From assembly GCA_963605415.1 (NCBI GenBank), contig CAVCUL010000007.1, forward strand, positions 45,564-109,563: 64,000 bases of DNA, in the 5' to 3' direction. The translations under genes were made by a program, and so were the position numbers. Each line of letters opens with the position of its first letter. Within the stretch, counting starts at the first letter, position 1. Below the pieces are notes generated by a model. The model saw only the letters and a program-made list of their open reading frames with translations, did not search any database and was not told the origin of the DNA. This document shows, piece after piece, positions 1-8,230 of the stretch. Source of the stretch: CAG-217 sp963605415 (lineage in GTDB: Bacteria; Bacillota; Clostridia; Oscillospirales; Acutalibacteraceae).

Positions 1-1202
1 GCGGAGGGGGAGACCACCACCAGGTTTTTGCCGCTTTTCTCCTTTGCAATATACAAGGCCAGCCCCGCCTGCTCAAAGGGGGTGCTGTTCGGAAGCACGG
101 GTGTTTCGATTCGCACTTGCAGGCCGTTTTCGCCTACGCTCACCGGGTGGTCCGGCAGCTCCTTTGCCAGCAGGGCGCACAGGGTTTTGGCCTTGCCGGT
201 GTACAGGCGGCGGATCTTTTTTGTGCGGGCGCTCATATTCCCGTCCCGCAGGTAGGCGCACAGGGCGATCTGCTCTGTTTTGGACGCGGTTTGAGCGAAT
301 GTATCTTTCATTTGGTGATAAGCGGCGGCCAGCGCCGGGCTGAGTACCATAAAGCTGATGCGAATACCCGGCAGCAGCAGGGCGGAGAAGGCGCCCATAT
401 ATACCACATTGCCGCTTCCCAGGGCGTACAGCGAGGGGGTAGGGGTGCTGTTGTAAAGGAAGTCGTTTTCAAAGTCATCCTCGATCACCACCGCACCGGT
501 TTTGGCCGAGTGGGCACACAGCTCCAGCCGCCGCTGAATGGGCATTACATCCCCCTGTCGGTTCATGTGGGAGGGGGACACATAGATAATGTCTGCGTCC
601 TTGTACCGGGTGCGCACGGTGAAGCCGTGGGCGGCAAACACGGTGCTGCCCTGTACAAAGCTGCCGTCCGGAAAGGACACGGTGCGCCGTTCTTTCAGCA
701 GCACGCAGAGGATTTCCAGCAGCATTTGCACCCCGGCGCCCACCACAATATGCTCCGGTGCGGTAACCACATTGCGGCGTTGGCGCACATACTCTGCCAG
801 GGCACAGCGCAGGTCGTACTCCCCCTGGGGCTCGCTGTAGGTCAGCAGCCGTTGGCGCTGGCGCAGAGCGCTCTTAATGTAGCGCTGCCACAGAGAGAAG
901 TCAAAGCTGGACAGATCGGCGCTGTTGCCGGTAAGATCCAGCCGGGGCGGTGCCTGTACCCGGGGGCGGGGCATAGGGGGCGCCGGTGCCTTGGGCCCCC
1001 CGGCCACAAAGTAGCCGCTTTGGGGCTTGGCGTAAATATAGCCCTCCGCCGCCAGCTGAAAGTAGGCGTTTTGTACCGTGGTGCGGCTGATCCGGTAAAG
1101 CTCCGCCGCCTTGCGAATGGAGGGCATACGGTCCCCTCGCCGCAGTTGTCCTTCGGCGATCATTTCCTTAAACATGGTGTAGGCTTGGGTGTATTTTAAC
1201 AT
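1..1202 (-). CDS. MocR/PdxR-type GntR regulator with aminotransferase-like domain (3' end outside window)
   Basis: The protein starts at ATG 1202 and runs off the left edge after about 400 codons. Residues 1-65 form a GntR winged helix (MPSIRKAAELYRISRTTVQ). The rest is a fold-type-I aminotransferase-like domain, with the MocR landmarks VSPSH, VMPIQRR and IEDDF. In MocR proteins this domain binds PLP through a lysine in a G-T-F-S-K motif. Here the equivalent segment at about 381-398 reads MGAFSALLLPGIR, so alanine replaces lysine. The gene is divergent from pyridoxal kinase, the usual position for PdxR-like regulators of B6 salvage, so control of that operon is the natural inference. Family call is firm; the ligand is not. 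Confidence 0.9.
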   Translation of the reverse strand, partial: MLKYTQAYTMFKEMIAEGQLRRGDRMPSIRKAAELYRISRTTVQNAYFQLAAEGYIYAKPQSGYFVAGGPKAPAPPMPRPRVQAPPRLDLTGNSADLSSFDFSLWQRYIKSALRQRQRLLTYSEPQGEYDLRCALAEYVRQRRNVVTAPEHIVVGAGVQMLLEILCVLLKERRTVSFPDGSFVQGSTVFAAHGFTVRTRYKDADIIYVSPSHMNRQGDVMPIQRRLELCAHSAKTGAVVIEDDFENDFLYNSTPTPSLYALGSGNVVYMGAFSALLLPGIRISFMVLSPALAAAYHQMKDTFAQTASKTEQIALCAYLRDGNMSARTKKIRRLYTGKAKTLCALLAKELPDHPVSVGENGLQVRIETPVLPNSTPFEQAGLALYIAKEKSGKNLVVVSPS

Positions 1203-1295
1203 AACTGTACCTTAAAAAATCAGTGGTTTTGTGTCTTTTATTCCTGTCAAAGTTAGTATATACTATAGACAACAGAAAAGCAAGGGGGCGAGGAC
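1203..1295. promoter_or_regulatory. Divergent regulator/pdxK control region
   Basis: This 93-base gap holds the start sites of both divergent genes. For the kinase a TATACT -10 element lies at 1259-1264 with no good -35 (TTTTAT at 1236-1241). The -10 is embedded in a 12-base perfect palindrome, TAGTATATACTA (1254-1265). A weak -35 next to a MocR gene fits activator-dependent transcription, but the actual operator is not proven. Confidence 0.5.
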
Positions 1296-2084
1296 TTGAA
1301 AAACTGCGTGGTCTTTAACGATCTTTCCGGCTATGGCAACTGTTCGCTGATGGCGGCCATTCCGGTGCTGACGGCGATGGGCGTGCGGGTGCACCCGGTG
1401 CCCACGGCGGTGCTCACCTGCCAAACCGGCTACGACCGCTACTCTATGGAGGATCTGACCGGGTTTATGCCCCGGTTCACTGCGGATTGGCAAGGGGTGC
1501 AGCCGGACGGTATCATCACCGGCTTTCTCAGCAATCCGGCCCAGGGGGACTGCATAGCGGACTTCCTGGCTGCCCACCGCACGGCGGATACGCTGTTGGT
1601 GGTGGACCCGGTGATGGCGGACGACGGCAGCCTGTATGACGGATTTGATGAGGCACGGTGCAACGCGGTGCGCCGCTTGGCAAAGCAGGCGGATGTGCTC
1701 ACCCCCAATGTAAGCGAGCTGGCGCTGCTGTGTGGGGCGGATTATACCGAGGATCCGGCGGCTGTTCGGCAAATGGGCGCCCGCTTGGCAGGGAATCACC
1801 GGGTGGTGGCGGTCACCGGCTATCGGCAGGGAACGGAGATTCACACCCTGGTGTTTGCCGATGGGGACTGCACGGACCTGGCAGCGCCCCTGCGCCCCGG
1901 TTCCTTTAGCGGCACCGGCGATCTGTTCGTTTCTGTATTCACCGGCGGCCTGCTTCGTGGCCGGGCACCGGCAGTCGCTGCCAAACAGGCAGTGGATTTT
2001 CTCAGCCACGCCATCGCCGTTACCCAAGGTACAGACCCTCGGGACGGCGTGGATTTTGAAAAGATTATGGAGGATCTGTTATGA
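1296..2084 (+). CDS. pdxK: Pyridoxal/pyridoxamine kinase
   Basis: This 262-residue kinase of the ribokinase (PfkB) superfamily phosphorylates pyridoxal, pyridoxamine or pyridoxine to the 5'-phosphate with ATP in the cytoplasm. Visible signatures are NDLSGYGNCSL at the N-terminus, VVDPVMADDG near 102-112, DVLTPNVSE (substrate lid/ATP region) and the anion-hole motif GTGD near 206-209. The start is TTG 1296, eight bases after an AGGGGGCGAGGA ribosome binding site. Its last four bases (ATGA) overlap the next start, so it is translationally coupled to the transporter gene. A hydroxymethylpyrimidine kinase is the alternative, but the short form and the divergent PdxR-like gene favour B6 salvage. 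Confidence 0.88.
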   Translation: MKNCVVFNDLSGYGNCSLMAAIPVLTAMGVRVHPVPTAVLTCQTGYDRYSMEDLTGFMPRFTADWQGVQPDGIITGFLSNPAQGDCIADFLAAHRTADTLLVVDPVMADDGSLYDGFDEARCNAVRRLAKQADVLTPNVSELALLCGADYTEDPAAVRQMGARLAGNHRVVAVTGYRQGTEIHTLVFADGDCTDLAAPLRPGSFSGTGDLFVSVFTGGLLRGRAPAVAAKQAVDFLSHAIAVTQGTDPRDGVDFEKIMEDLL

Positions 2085-2590
2085 ACAAAACGGTAAAAAA
2101 GATTTCATTCACGGCGCTGTTCGCCGCTATGGTGTTCGGCCTGACCATGCTGCACATTCCCATCGGTGCCGGAGGCTACATTCATGTGGGTGATGCCATG
2201 ATTTATCTCAGCGGGCTGCTGCTGGGGCCTTGGGCGTTCCTGGCTGCGTCCATCGGCGCTGCGTTCTCTGATATCGCCAGCGGGTTTGCTACCTATGCCA
2301 TTCCTTCTGCCATCATCAAATTCCTTATTGCAATTCCCTTTGTTGCATTATATAATAGGAGCAACAAATTGCTGACGGTGTGGACGGCGCTGTGCACCAT
2401 CCTGTCCGGTGCCATTACCGTTGGCGGTTACTATGTGACGGACCTGGTACTGTACCGGGAGGGCGCCATTGCGGATATTCCGGCCAATGCCATACAGGCA
2501 CTGGGCAGCGCAGTGGTGTTTCTTGTGCTGGCGCTGGCGCTGGATAAGGCCGGAATTCCAAAAAGATTGAAGGGTTATCTCAATGGCTGA
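2081..2590 (+). CDS. ECF transporter S component, probably for vitamin B6
   Basis: This is a 169-residue membrane protein with about six hydrophobic segments. It has the usual S-component features: a basic N-terminus (MNKTVKKISFTALFAA), small-residue-rich helices, and the GDAMIYLSGLLLGPW loop typical of ECF substrate-binding subunits. S components capture a vitamin and dock on the shared EcfAAT energising module, which is not in this window. It overlaps the kinase by four bases and the next gene by eight, so the three are one translational unit. Pyridoxal or pyridoxine as substrate is inferred from context only; thiamine-type or riboflavin-type substrates cannot be excluded. Confidence 0.82.
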   Translation: MNKTVKKISFTALFAAMVFGLTMLHIPIGAGGYIHVGDAMIYLSGLLLGPWAFLAASIGAAFSDIASGFATYAIPSAIIKFLIAIPFVALYNRSNKLLTVWTALCTILSGAITVGGYYVTDLVLYREGAIADIPANAIQALGSAVVFLVLALALDKAGIPKRLKGYLNG

Positions 2591-3194
2591 TATTGTTTAT
2601 CGCTATTACGACGGTGTGTATCTGAATATTACGAATAAGTGCCCCTGCAACTGCGCGTTTTGCATTCGCTCGAAGGGCGACGCTGTGGGCGACGCTAAGG
2701 AAATGTGGTTTGACACGGAGCCTACCTGGGAGGAGATCAAGGCGGCGATTGACGCTTACGATTTTGCCCATACGGATGCGGCAGTGTTTTGCGGCTACGG
2801 TGAGCCCACCAATGCGTTGGAGCACCTGTTGCAGGCTGCGGATTATTTGAAAACCATCAACCCGCAAATACATTTGCGGCTGAACACCAACGGCCTGTCG
2901 GACTTAATTAACGGCAAGCCCACCGCCCAGCTGCTTTGCCGTCATTTTGACAGCATTTCCGTTTCTCTCAACGAGCCGACGGCAGAGAAGTATGACAAGA
3001 TCACCCGCAACTGCTACGGCGGTAAGGCCTTTGACGCCATGTTGCAGTTCACCCGGGAATGTGTGGCCCACTGCCCGGATGTGCGTATGACGGTGGTGGA
3101 TGTGATCCCCCCGGCGGATATTGAAAAATCCCGTCAGGTGTGCGAGAGCACCGGTGCCAAGTTCCGGGTGCGCAGCTTCGCCGCCGGTCGATAA
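2583..3194 (+). CDS. TatD-associated radical SAM protein
   Basis: This 203-residue radical SAM protein has the cluster-binding motif CPCNCAFC (C-x3-C-x2-C, near residues 21-28) preceded by YLNITNK. That arrangement, the CGYGEPT motif near residue 70 and the short length match the family described as TatD-associated radical SAM proteins, whose reaction is unknown. It overlaps the transporter gene by eight bases, so it is made with the B6 genes. No TatD nuclease gene is present here. Nothing in the protein suggests a B6 substrate; co-transcription is the only link. Confidence 0.8.
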   Translation: MADIVYRYYDGVYLNITNKCPCNCAFCIRSKGDAVGDAKEMWFDTEPTWEEIKAAIDAYDFAHTDAAVFCGYGEPTNALEHLLQAADYLKTINPQIHLRLNTNGLSDLINGKPTAQLLCRHFDSISVSLNEPTAEKYDKITRNCYGGKAFDAMLQFTRECVAHCPDVRMTVVDVIPPADIEKSRQVCESTGAKFRVRSFAAGR

Positions 3195-3213
3195 AAGAGA
3201 GAATGGGCATAAA

Positions 3214-3256
3214 AAGCCGTCCGCTGCTCGTGCAGCGGACGGCTTCTGTGTTTTTA
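3214..3256. terminator. Bidirectional terminator
   Basis: A perfect 14-bp stem (AAGCCGTCCGCTGC, 3214-3227, with 3232-3245) closes a TCGT loop. It is T-rich downstream on the plus strand and has an A-run upstream at 3211-3215, so it can end both converging units. Confidence 0.9.
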
Positions 3257-3262
3257 TAGGGA

Positions 3263-4141
3263 TTAAAAGGGATTTTGCTCCAGCTTTTCGGCGATTTTTT
3301 GGCCAGTAGGGGTGGTGGCCAGCCCGGCTTGAGAGGTCTCTCGCAGGCAGGCGGGCAGCTGGCATCCGATCTCATACATGGCGTCGATCACCTCATCCGG
3401 GGGAATTACGCTCTGGATCCCCGCCAGCGCCATTTGGGCGGCCACTACTGCATTGGCGGCACCGGCGGCGTTGCGCTTAATGCAGGGGGTCTCCACCAGC
3501 CCGGCCACCGGGTCGCATACCAGCCCCAGCATATTTTTCAGCGCCATAGCGGCGCCCTGGGCAATGGCGTCGTTGTCGCCCCCGGCCAGGTACACCAGCC
3601 CACCGGCAGCCATGGCGGCGGCAGAGCCGATCTCTGCCTGGCAGCCCCCTTGGGCGCCGCTGATGGAGGCGTTCTCGGCAATTACGCTGCCGATCCCGGC
3701 GCTGACCAGCAGGGCGTGCAGCAGCTCTCGGCGGGGCAGCCCCTGCTGCTTTTGATAGGTGATGAGTACAGCGGGGATTACCCCGCAGCTGCCGGCAGTG
3801 GGGGCGGCCACAATGCGCTTCATACAGGCGTTGCTCTCTGCCACCTGCACCGCCGCGGCAATTACGGCAGACAGGTAGTTCCCCAGCAGAGTATCGCCTT
3901 TTTGGTTATATTTCGCCAGGCGGGCGCCGTTTTGACCGCCCATTTTGCCGGTGGTCACCGCCGCCGGGTCGTACTGGTTGATGGAGTCCTCCATGGCCTT
4001 TGCCATTTGCTCCATTCGCTCCAGCACCGCATTTTCCGTCACCTGGGTCTCCTTGGCCTGGGTGGTGAGTATCACCTGCCAGAAGGGACATTCCCGATCC
4101 TGGCAGCGACGCAGAATATCGTCTATTGAATGGTATGGCAT
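3263..4141 (-). CDS. sdaAA: L-serine dehydratase, alpha subunit (iron-sulfur)
   Basis: The 292-residue catalytic subunit of the oxygen-sensitive [4Fe-4S] serine dehydratase converts L-serine to pyruvate and ammonia. Family motifs are present in order: MGGQNGARL, APTAGSCGVIPAV, SGAQGGCQAEIGSA, then CDPVAGLVETPCIKRN. They supply the conserved cysteines expected to hold the cluster. Length matches the clostridial two-subunit enzyme. Its start lies inside the end of sdaAB (19-base overlap), consistent with coupled expression of a heterodimer. Unlike PLP serine dehydratases it does not need vitamin B6, so proximity to the B6 genes is probably coincidental. Confidence 0.95.
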   Translation of the reverse strand: MPYHSIDDILRRCQDRECPFWQVILTTQAKETQVTENAVLERMEQMAKAMEDSINQYDPAAVTTGKMGGQNGARLAKYNQKGDTLLGNYLSAVIAAAVQVAESNACMKRIVAAPTAGSCGVIPAVLITYQKQQGLPRRELLHALLVSAGIGSVIAENASISGAQGGCQAEIGSAAAMAAGGLVYLAGGDNDAIAQGAAMALKNMLGLVCDPVAGLVETPCIKRNAAGAANAVVAAQMALAGIQSVIPPDEVIDAMYEIGCQLPACLRETSQAGLATTPTGQKIAEKLEQNPF

Positions 4142-4806
4142 GGTGCTTCCTCCAAACGCAGATAACTAACTTTCTTAATGCCCTCCAGTGCGCGAATGGC
4201 GGCAATGGTGGAGGCAGGGATCTCCTGGTCGCACTCGGCGATAAAGGCGGCCTGCTTGCCCCGCCCGGAGCGGTACAGCCGCATTTCTGCAATATTCACC
4301 TTCGCCTCGGCCAGCAGAGCGCTGATTTTGGCCACCATGCCGGGCACATCGGTGTTGCTGACGATCAGGGTGGGGTAGTCGCCGCTCACATTGGCCTCCA
4401 GCCCGTCGATCTCTGCAATATTGATGATGGAGCCGCCCAGGGACTGGCCGATCAGGTCCAGCACCTTACCGCTCTCACCTACCAGGTGCAGCTGTACGGA
4501 GTTGGGGTGGGCATTCTTCAGCTTGGCTTGCTCTAAACGAAAGGTCATGCCCTGGGCCTTGGCAACGGCAAAGGCCCGGGGGATCCGGGCGTCGTCCGGG
4601 TGCATACCGCACAGCCCGGCGATCAGCGCCAGGGGCGTGCCGTGGCCGCTGCCGGTGAGCCAAAAGGAGCCGTACAGCCCCAGAGTGGCCTGGCGCACCG
4701 GCTCGCCCAGCAGCTGGCGGGAGATGTAGCCGATCCGTACCGCACCGGCGGTGTGAGAGCTGGACGGCCCTACCATCACCGGACCTAATATTTCAAAAAT
4801 ATTCAT
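4123..4806 (-). CDS. sdaAB: L-serine dehydratase, beta subunit
   Basis: The 227-residue beta subunit begins MNIFEILGPVMVGPSSSHTAG, the conserved N-terminus of this family. I chose ATG 4806, which has a GGGAGG ribosome binding site seven bases upstream, over an in-frame ATG at 4836. An ACT domain occupies roughly residues 145-220 (LIVSNTDVPGMVAKISALL), likely a serine-binding regulatory module. It forms the enzyme with SdaAA, whose gene follows with a 19-base overlap. Confidence 0.94.
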   Translation of the reverse strand: MNIFEILGPVMVGPSSSHTAGAVRIGYISRQLLGEPVRQATLGLYGSFWLTGSGHGTPLALIAGLCGMHPDDARIPRAFAVAKAQGMTFRLEQAKLKNAHPNSVQLHLVGESGKVLDLIGQSLGGSIINIAEIDGLEANVSGDYPTLIVSNTDVPGMVAKISALLAEAKVNIAEMRLYRSGRGKQAAFIAECDQEIPASTIAAIRALEGIKKVSYLRLEEAPCHTIQ

Positions 4807-4874
4807 CGCTTTGTCCTCCCTTGCGGGGTAAATCAAACAGGCAACGGAGCTATGCTGTACCGTTGTCCTTTTTT

Positions 4875-4903
4875 ATTATATCCGTCTTTATTCGTACAGG
4901 CAA
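4875..4903 (-). promoter_or_regulatory. Promoter of sdaAB-sdaAA
   Basis: Reading leftwards: -35 TTGCCT (4903-4898), 17-base spacer, -10 TATAAT (4880-4875). It sits about 70 bases before the sdaAB start. Confidence 0.85.
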
Positions 4904-4968
4904 GTTTTTATTTTTTGCCTGCGGTCTGAAAACAGAAAAGGCGTGCATGCTTTACGCCAAACCGCAGG

Positions 4969-4997
4969 TTGCCTTTGCTTGGATTTTGATATATAAT
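4969..4997 (+). promoter_or_regulatory. Promoter of the fucosidase unit
   Basis: -35 TTGCCT (4969-4974), 17-base spacer, -10 TATAAT (4992-4997). It uses the same hexamers as the divergent sdaAB promoter and lies about 48 bases before the GH29 start. Confidence 0.85.
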
Positions 4998-5045
4998 CTA
5001 AAAAGGAGTTGTCTACGCAAAAGAGACAAATGGGGGGAGAACCAT

Positions 5046-6521
5046 ATGGATAAGCAAGCATATTTGGCGCAGATCGACCGGGTGATCGCCGCCGGTCCGT
5101 ACAAGGCGGACTGGGGCAGCCTGAGCCGTCACGCCACGCCCGGCTGGTATCAGGACGCCAAGCTGGGCATTTTTATTCACTGGGGGATCTACAGCGTGCC
5201 CGGCTACCGCAACGAGTGGTATTCCAGAGAGATGTATGACCCCAAGACCCCCAGCTACCGCTACCATGTGGCCCATTACGGCAAGCCGGATCAATTCGGC
5301 TACAAGGATTTTATCCCTTTGTTTAAGGGAGAGAAGTTTGACCCGGCGGCTTGGGCCAAGCTCTTCCGCGCGGCGGGGGCGCAGTATGTGATGCCGGTGG
5401 CGGAGCACCACGACGGCTTTGCCATGTACCAAACGGATCTTAACCGCTGGAACAGCGTGGAGATGGGGCCTCACCAAGATGTGCTGGGTCGGCTGAAAAG
5501 CGCCTGCCGGGCGGAGGGACTGGTGTTTTGCGCCTCCAATCACCGGGCGGAGCATTATTTCTTTATGAACAACGGGCGGCGGATCCCCAGCGATGTGAGC
5601 GACCCGGCCTACGGGGATTTTTACGGCCCGGCCAAGGACAGCGACGCCCTGCTCTCTTACAAAATGAGCGCCACGGCCAACGACTGCCGCACCGAGGGAC
5701 CCACCGAGGACTACCTGGAGGATTGGCTGGTGCGCTGCTGCGAGATGGTGGATCGCTACCGTCCCCGGGTGGTGTACTTTGACTGGTGGATCCACAATTT
5801 GGCGTTCAAGCCCTACTTAAAACGCTTTGCCGCCTACTATTATAATCAGGCGGAGAGTTGGGGCGTGCAGGTGGATATCAACTACAAATTGCAGGCCTTT
5901 GCCCCCGGCTGCGCCATGCCGGATGTGGAGCGGGGCGCGCTGACGGAAATTTCGCCGGAGCCCTGGCAGACCTGTACCGCCATCGGCAAGCGCTCCTGGG
6001 GCTATACCCAAAACAATCAGTTCAAAAGCCCCTACCATGTGATCACGGATCTAATCGACATTGTCAGTAAAAACGGCCGTATGCTCCTGAATGTGGGGCC
6101 AAAGCCGGACGGCACCATTACAAAGGAAGAAACCCGGGTGCTGCACACGCTGGGCGACTGGCTGGCAGTGAACGGCAAGGGCGTTTACGGCACCACCCCC
6201 TGGCGCTGCTACGGCGAGGGCAAGGTGCGGGCCAAGGCTGGCTTCTTCCAGGACAACAAGGCCAAGAAGTACACGCCTCGGGACTTTCGCTTTACTTACA
6301 AAGACGGGCGGATCTATGCCTTTCAAATGCTGCCGGGCAAGAACAAAACGGTGCGGCTGCGCACCTTTTGCACCACGGCCCAGGATCTGGACATTCGCCG
6401 GGTGACCTGGCTGGGGGTGGGGGAAGTGCCCTTTACCCGCAGCGCCAAGTACCTGGAATTGCGCTTGCCAAAGCCTCCGGGTACTTTGCTGCCCTTGTGT
6501 TTTGAAATAGAGTTGGGATAG
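5046..6521 (+). CDS. GH29 alpha-L-fucosidase, intracellular
   Basis: This 491-residue glycoside hydrolase of family 29 retains the signature GIFIHWGIYSVPGYRNEWYS (41-60) and AEHHDGFAMY (119-128). The nucleophile is probably Asp246 in VVYFDWW. GH29 enzymes release alpha-L-fucose from oligosaccharides such as mucin or milk glycans. There is no signal peptide, so it should act on imported sugars. The start at ATG 5046 has a GGGGGGAG ribosome binding site; longer in-frame extensions would begin upstream of the promoter. A C-terminal beta domain (about 400-491) is visible. The acid/base residue cannot be assigned by eye in this family, and linkage specificity is unknown. Confidence 0.9.
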   Translation: MDKQAYLAQIDRVIAAGPYKADWGSLSRHATPGWYQDAKLGIFIHWGIYSVPGYRNEWYSREMYDPKTPSYRYHVAHYGKPDQFGYKDFIPLFKGEKFDPAAWAKLFRAAGAQYVMPVAEHHDGFAMYQTDLNRWNSVEMGPHQDVLGRLKSACRAEGLVFCASNHRAEHYFFMNNGRRIPSDVSDPAYGDFYGPAKDSDALLSYKMSATANDCRTEGPTEDYLEDWLVRCCEMVDRYRPRVVYFDWWIHNLAFKPYLKRFAAYYYNQAESWGVQVDINYKLQAFAPGCAMPDVERGALTEISPEPWQTCTAIGKRSWGYTQNNQFKSPYHVITDLIDIVSKNGRMLLNVGPKPDGTITKEETRVLHTLGDWLAVNGKGVYGTTPWRCYGEGKVRAKAGFFQDNKAKKYTPRDFRFTYKDGRIYAFQMLPGKNKTVRLRTFCTTAQDLDIRRVTWLGVGEVPFTRSAKYLELRLPKPPGTLLPLCFEIELG

Positions 6522-6567
6522 CAGGCAGGGTACTTGGACGCAACAGAAAAGAAGAGGGGAACAACCA

Positions 6568-8040
6568 ATGAACAAAACAGCAAAAAGCATCATCGCTGGG
6601 GTCACTGCAGTGACGGCTGCGGCAGGAACTGCCCTGGGCTTGTATTTTGGCTACGGCAAAAAAGTCGCACCGGAAAAGACCTACCGGGTAGATGCGAAAA
6701 ACAATATCCTGCGTGTGGGGGTCATCAGCGACTTGCAGCTGCCGGACAGTACGGACAAGACCACCCACCAGTACCGATCCTTTGAACAAACATTGATTAT
6801 GCTGAAAGAGAAAGGTATGGATGTGTTGGTCATTGGTGGCGACTTTACCGATGTGGGCACCAAAAAGGCCTGGGGCGCTTTTAAAGAGATTTACGACCGG
6901 GTGCTGGGCGACGGTCCGCAGCCGATAAAGGTTTTTGTTATGGGCAATCACGACTACTGGCTGCCGCCGTTTGCCGCCTGCGGCGAAATTCCCACCTCGG
7001 CTACCCAGCAGCGCCGCTTCACCAAGTATACCGGCCAATTGCCTTACAGTCACAAGGTGATTAACGGCTATCACTTTATCGGCTGGAGCTCCTCGAACGG
7101 CAGCTATGATAAATCTTATCAAAACAAGGCGCAAATTCGGGCAGAGTTGGACAAGGCGGCGCAGGATGATCCAGCCAAGCCGATCTTTGTAATCACCCAT
7201 CTGAACCCCATGGACACGGTGTACGGCTCTGACGACTGGGGCAATGGGGATATTCACGCTGCGCTGCAAGAGTATCCCCAGGTGATCAATCTGTCCGGCC
7301 ACTCCCATTATACCGTGGCGGACGAGCGCTCCATTTGGCAGGGCAGCTACACGGCCATGAGCACCCAAAGTCTGGACTATATTGAGCTGGAGGCAGGCAA
7401 GTTTAACGGCTCCATCCCGGTAGACGCCTACGGCAACCGTATTGCGGAGGCCACCCCCGCCTGCCTGTATATGAATGTATCTGCCGACCGGGTGGAGGTG
7501 CAGCGGCTGGAGGCCAACACCGGCACCCCGCTGAAAGACCCCTGGGTGATCTCTGCCCCCTTTGGCAAGAATTTTATTTATACGGACGCCCGCAAGGCGA
7601 AAAACGCAGCGCCCACCCTGCCTGCCGATCTGCACCTGACGGTACAGAATATTACCGATGTGGACGGCAAGGGGCAAAAGATGTTGTCCTTTGCAGCTGG
7701 GGCGGACGATGATTTTGTCCATTCTTACACCTTGCAGTTTTTGGACGAGAACAAGCAGCCCATTGCCTTTGACGAATGCGACTACGACGGCACCGTTAAG
7801 CGCTATGACCGGGACGGCAATGCCCTGCCGGCAGACAGCAAGGATTATGAGAGCGGCAGCACCAAATCCATTGACAGTGTCAGTTACTTTAGCGATTTTG
7901 TCCTTGGCCCGGCCCACATGAGCAGCACCGTGGAACTGCGTATGCCTGCCACCGTGCCGGACAGCGCCCGGTATGTGTCCGTAAAGGCGGTAGACTCCTG
8001 GGGCGCAGAGAGTACAGCCGTGGTGGCGCCGCTGTTGTGA
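6568..8040 (+). CDS. Calcineurin-like metallophosphoesterase, membrane-anchored or secreted
   Basis: This 490-residue protein has an N-terminal hydrophobic segment (residues 8-28, alanine- and glycine-rich), serving as signal or anchor. A calcineurin-type phosphoesterase core follows, with the metal ligands in order: SDLQ (49-52), GGDFTD, GNHD, ITHLNP and GHSH. A further 150-190 residues at the C-terminus form beta-rich sequence outside the core. It lies 46 bases after the fucosidase with no promoter between, so the two are probably co-transcribed. The substrate (nucleotide, phospholipid or sugar phosphate) cannot be read from the sequence. Confidence 0.85.
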   Translation: MNKTAKSIIAGVTAVTAAAGTALGLYFGYGKKVAPEKTYRVDAKNNILRVGVISDLQLPDSTDKTTHQYRSFEQTLIMLKEKGMDVLVIGGDFTDVGTKKAWGAFKEIYDRVLGDGPQPIKVFVMGNHDYWLPPFAACGEIPTSATQQRRFTKYTGQLPYSHKVINGYHFIGWSSSNGSYDKSYQNKAQIRAELDKAAQDDPAKPIFVITHLNPMDTVYGSDDWGNGDIHAALQEYPQVINLSGHSHYTVADERSIWQGSYTAMSTQSLDYIELEAGKFNGSIPVDAYGNRIAEATPACLYMNVSADRVEVQRLEANTGTPLKDPWVISAPFGKNFIYTDARKAKNAAPTLPADLHLTVQNITDVDGKGQKMLSFAAGADDDFVHSYTLQFLDENKQPIAFDECDYDGTVKRYDRDGNALPADSKDYESGSTKSIDSVSYFSDFVLGPAHMSSTVELRMPATVPDSARYVSVKAVDSWGAESTAVVAPLL

Positions 8041-8134
8041 GTATATCAAACCCGTGCCGGGCAGGTGAAAACCGGTTCCCAAAAAGTGTATGCCCACTTG
8101 CGGGAGAAAAGGAAGAAATGGCGAAAAGCAGAAT

Positions 8135-8176
8135 AAACGCAGGCAGTCTATGGCAGACTGCCTGCGTTTTTACTTT
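8135..8176 (+). terminator. Terminator after the metallophosphoesterase gene
   Basis: A 15-bp perfect stem (AAACGCAGGCAGTCT, 8135-8149, with 8155-8169) with an ATGGC loop is followed by TTTTTACTTTT. Confidence 0.88.
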
Positions 8177-8230
8177 TAATTTCTAATTTGGGGCTTACGC
8201 CCAAACCGCTGCGCATGGAGGGCGGTTTGC

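Noticed and set aside
117..1199. 360-codon plus-strand frame opposite the MocR gene
   Set aside because: The minus strand gives a clear GntR winged helix and aminotransferase motifs; the plus translation is low-complexity without family features.
3195..4836. Functional link between vitamin B6 genes and serine dehydratase
   Set aside because: SdaAA carries the cysteine motifs of the iron-sulfur enzyme, which does not use PLP, and the units are convergent with a shared terminator.
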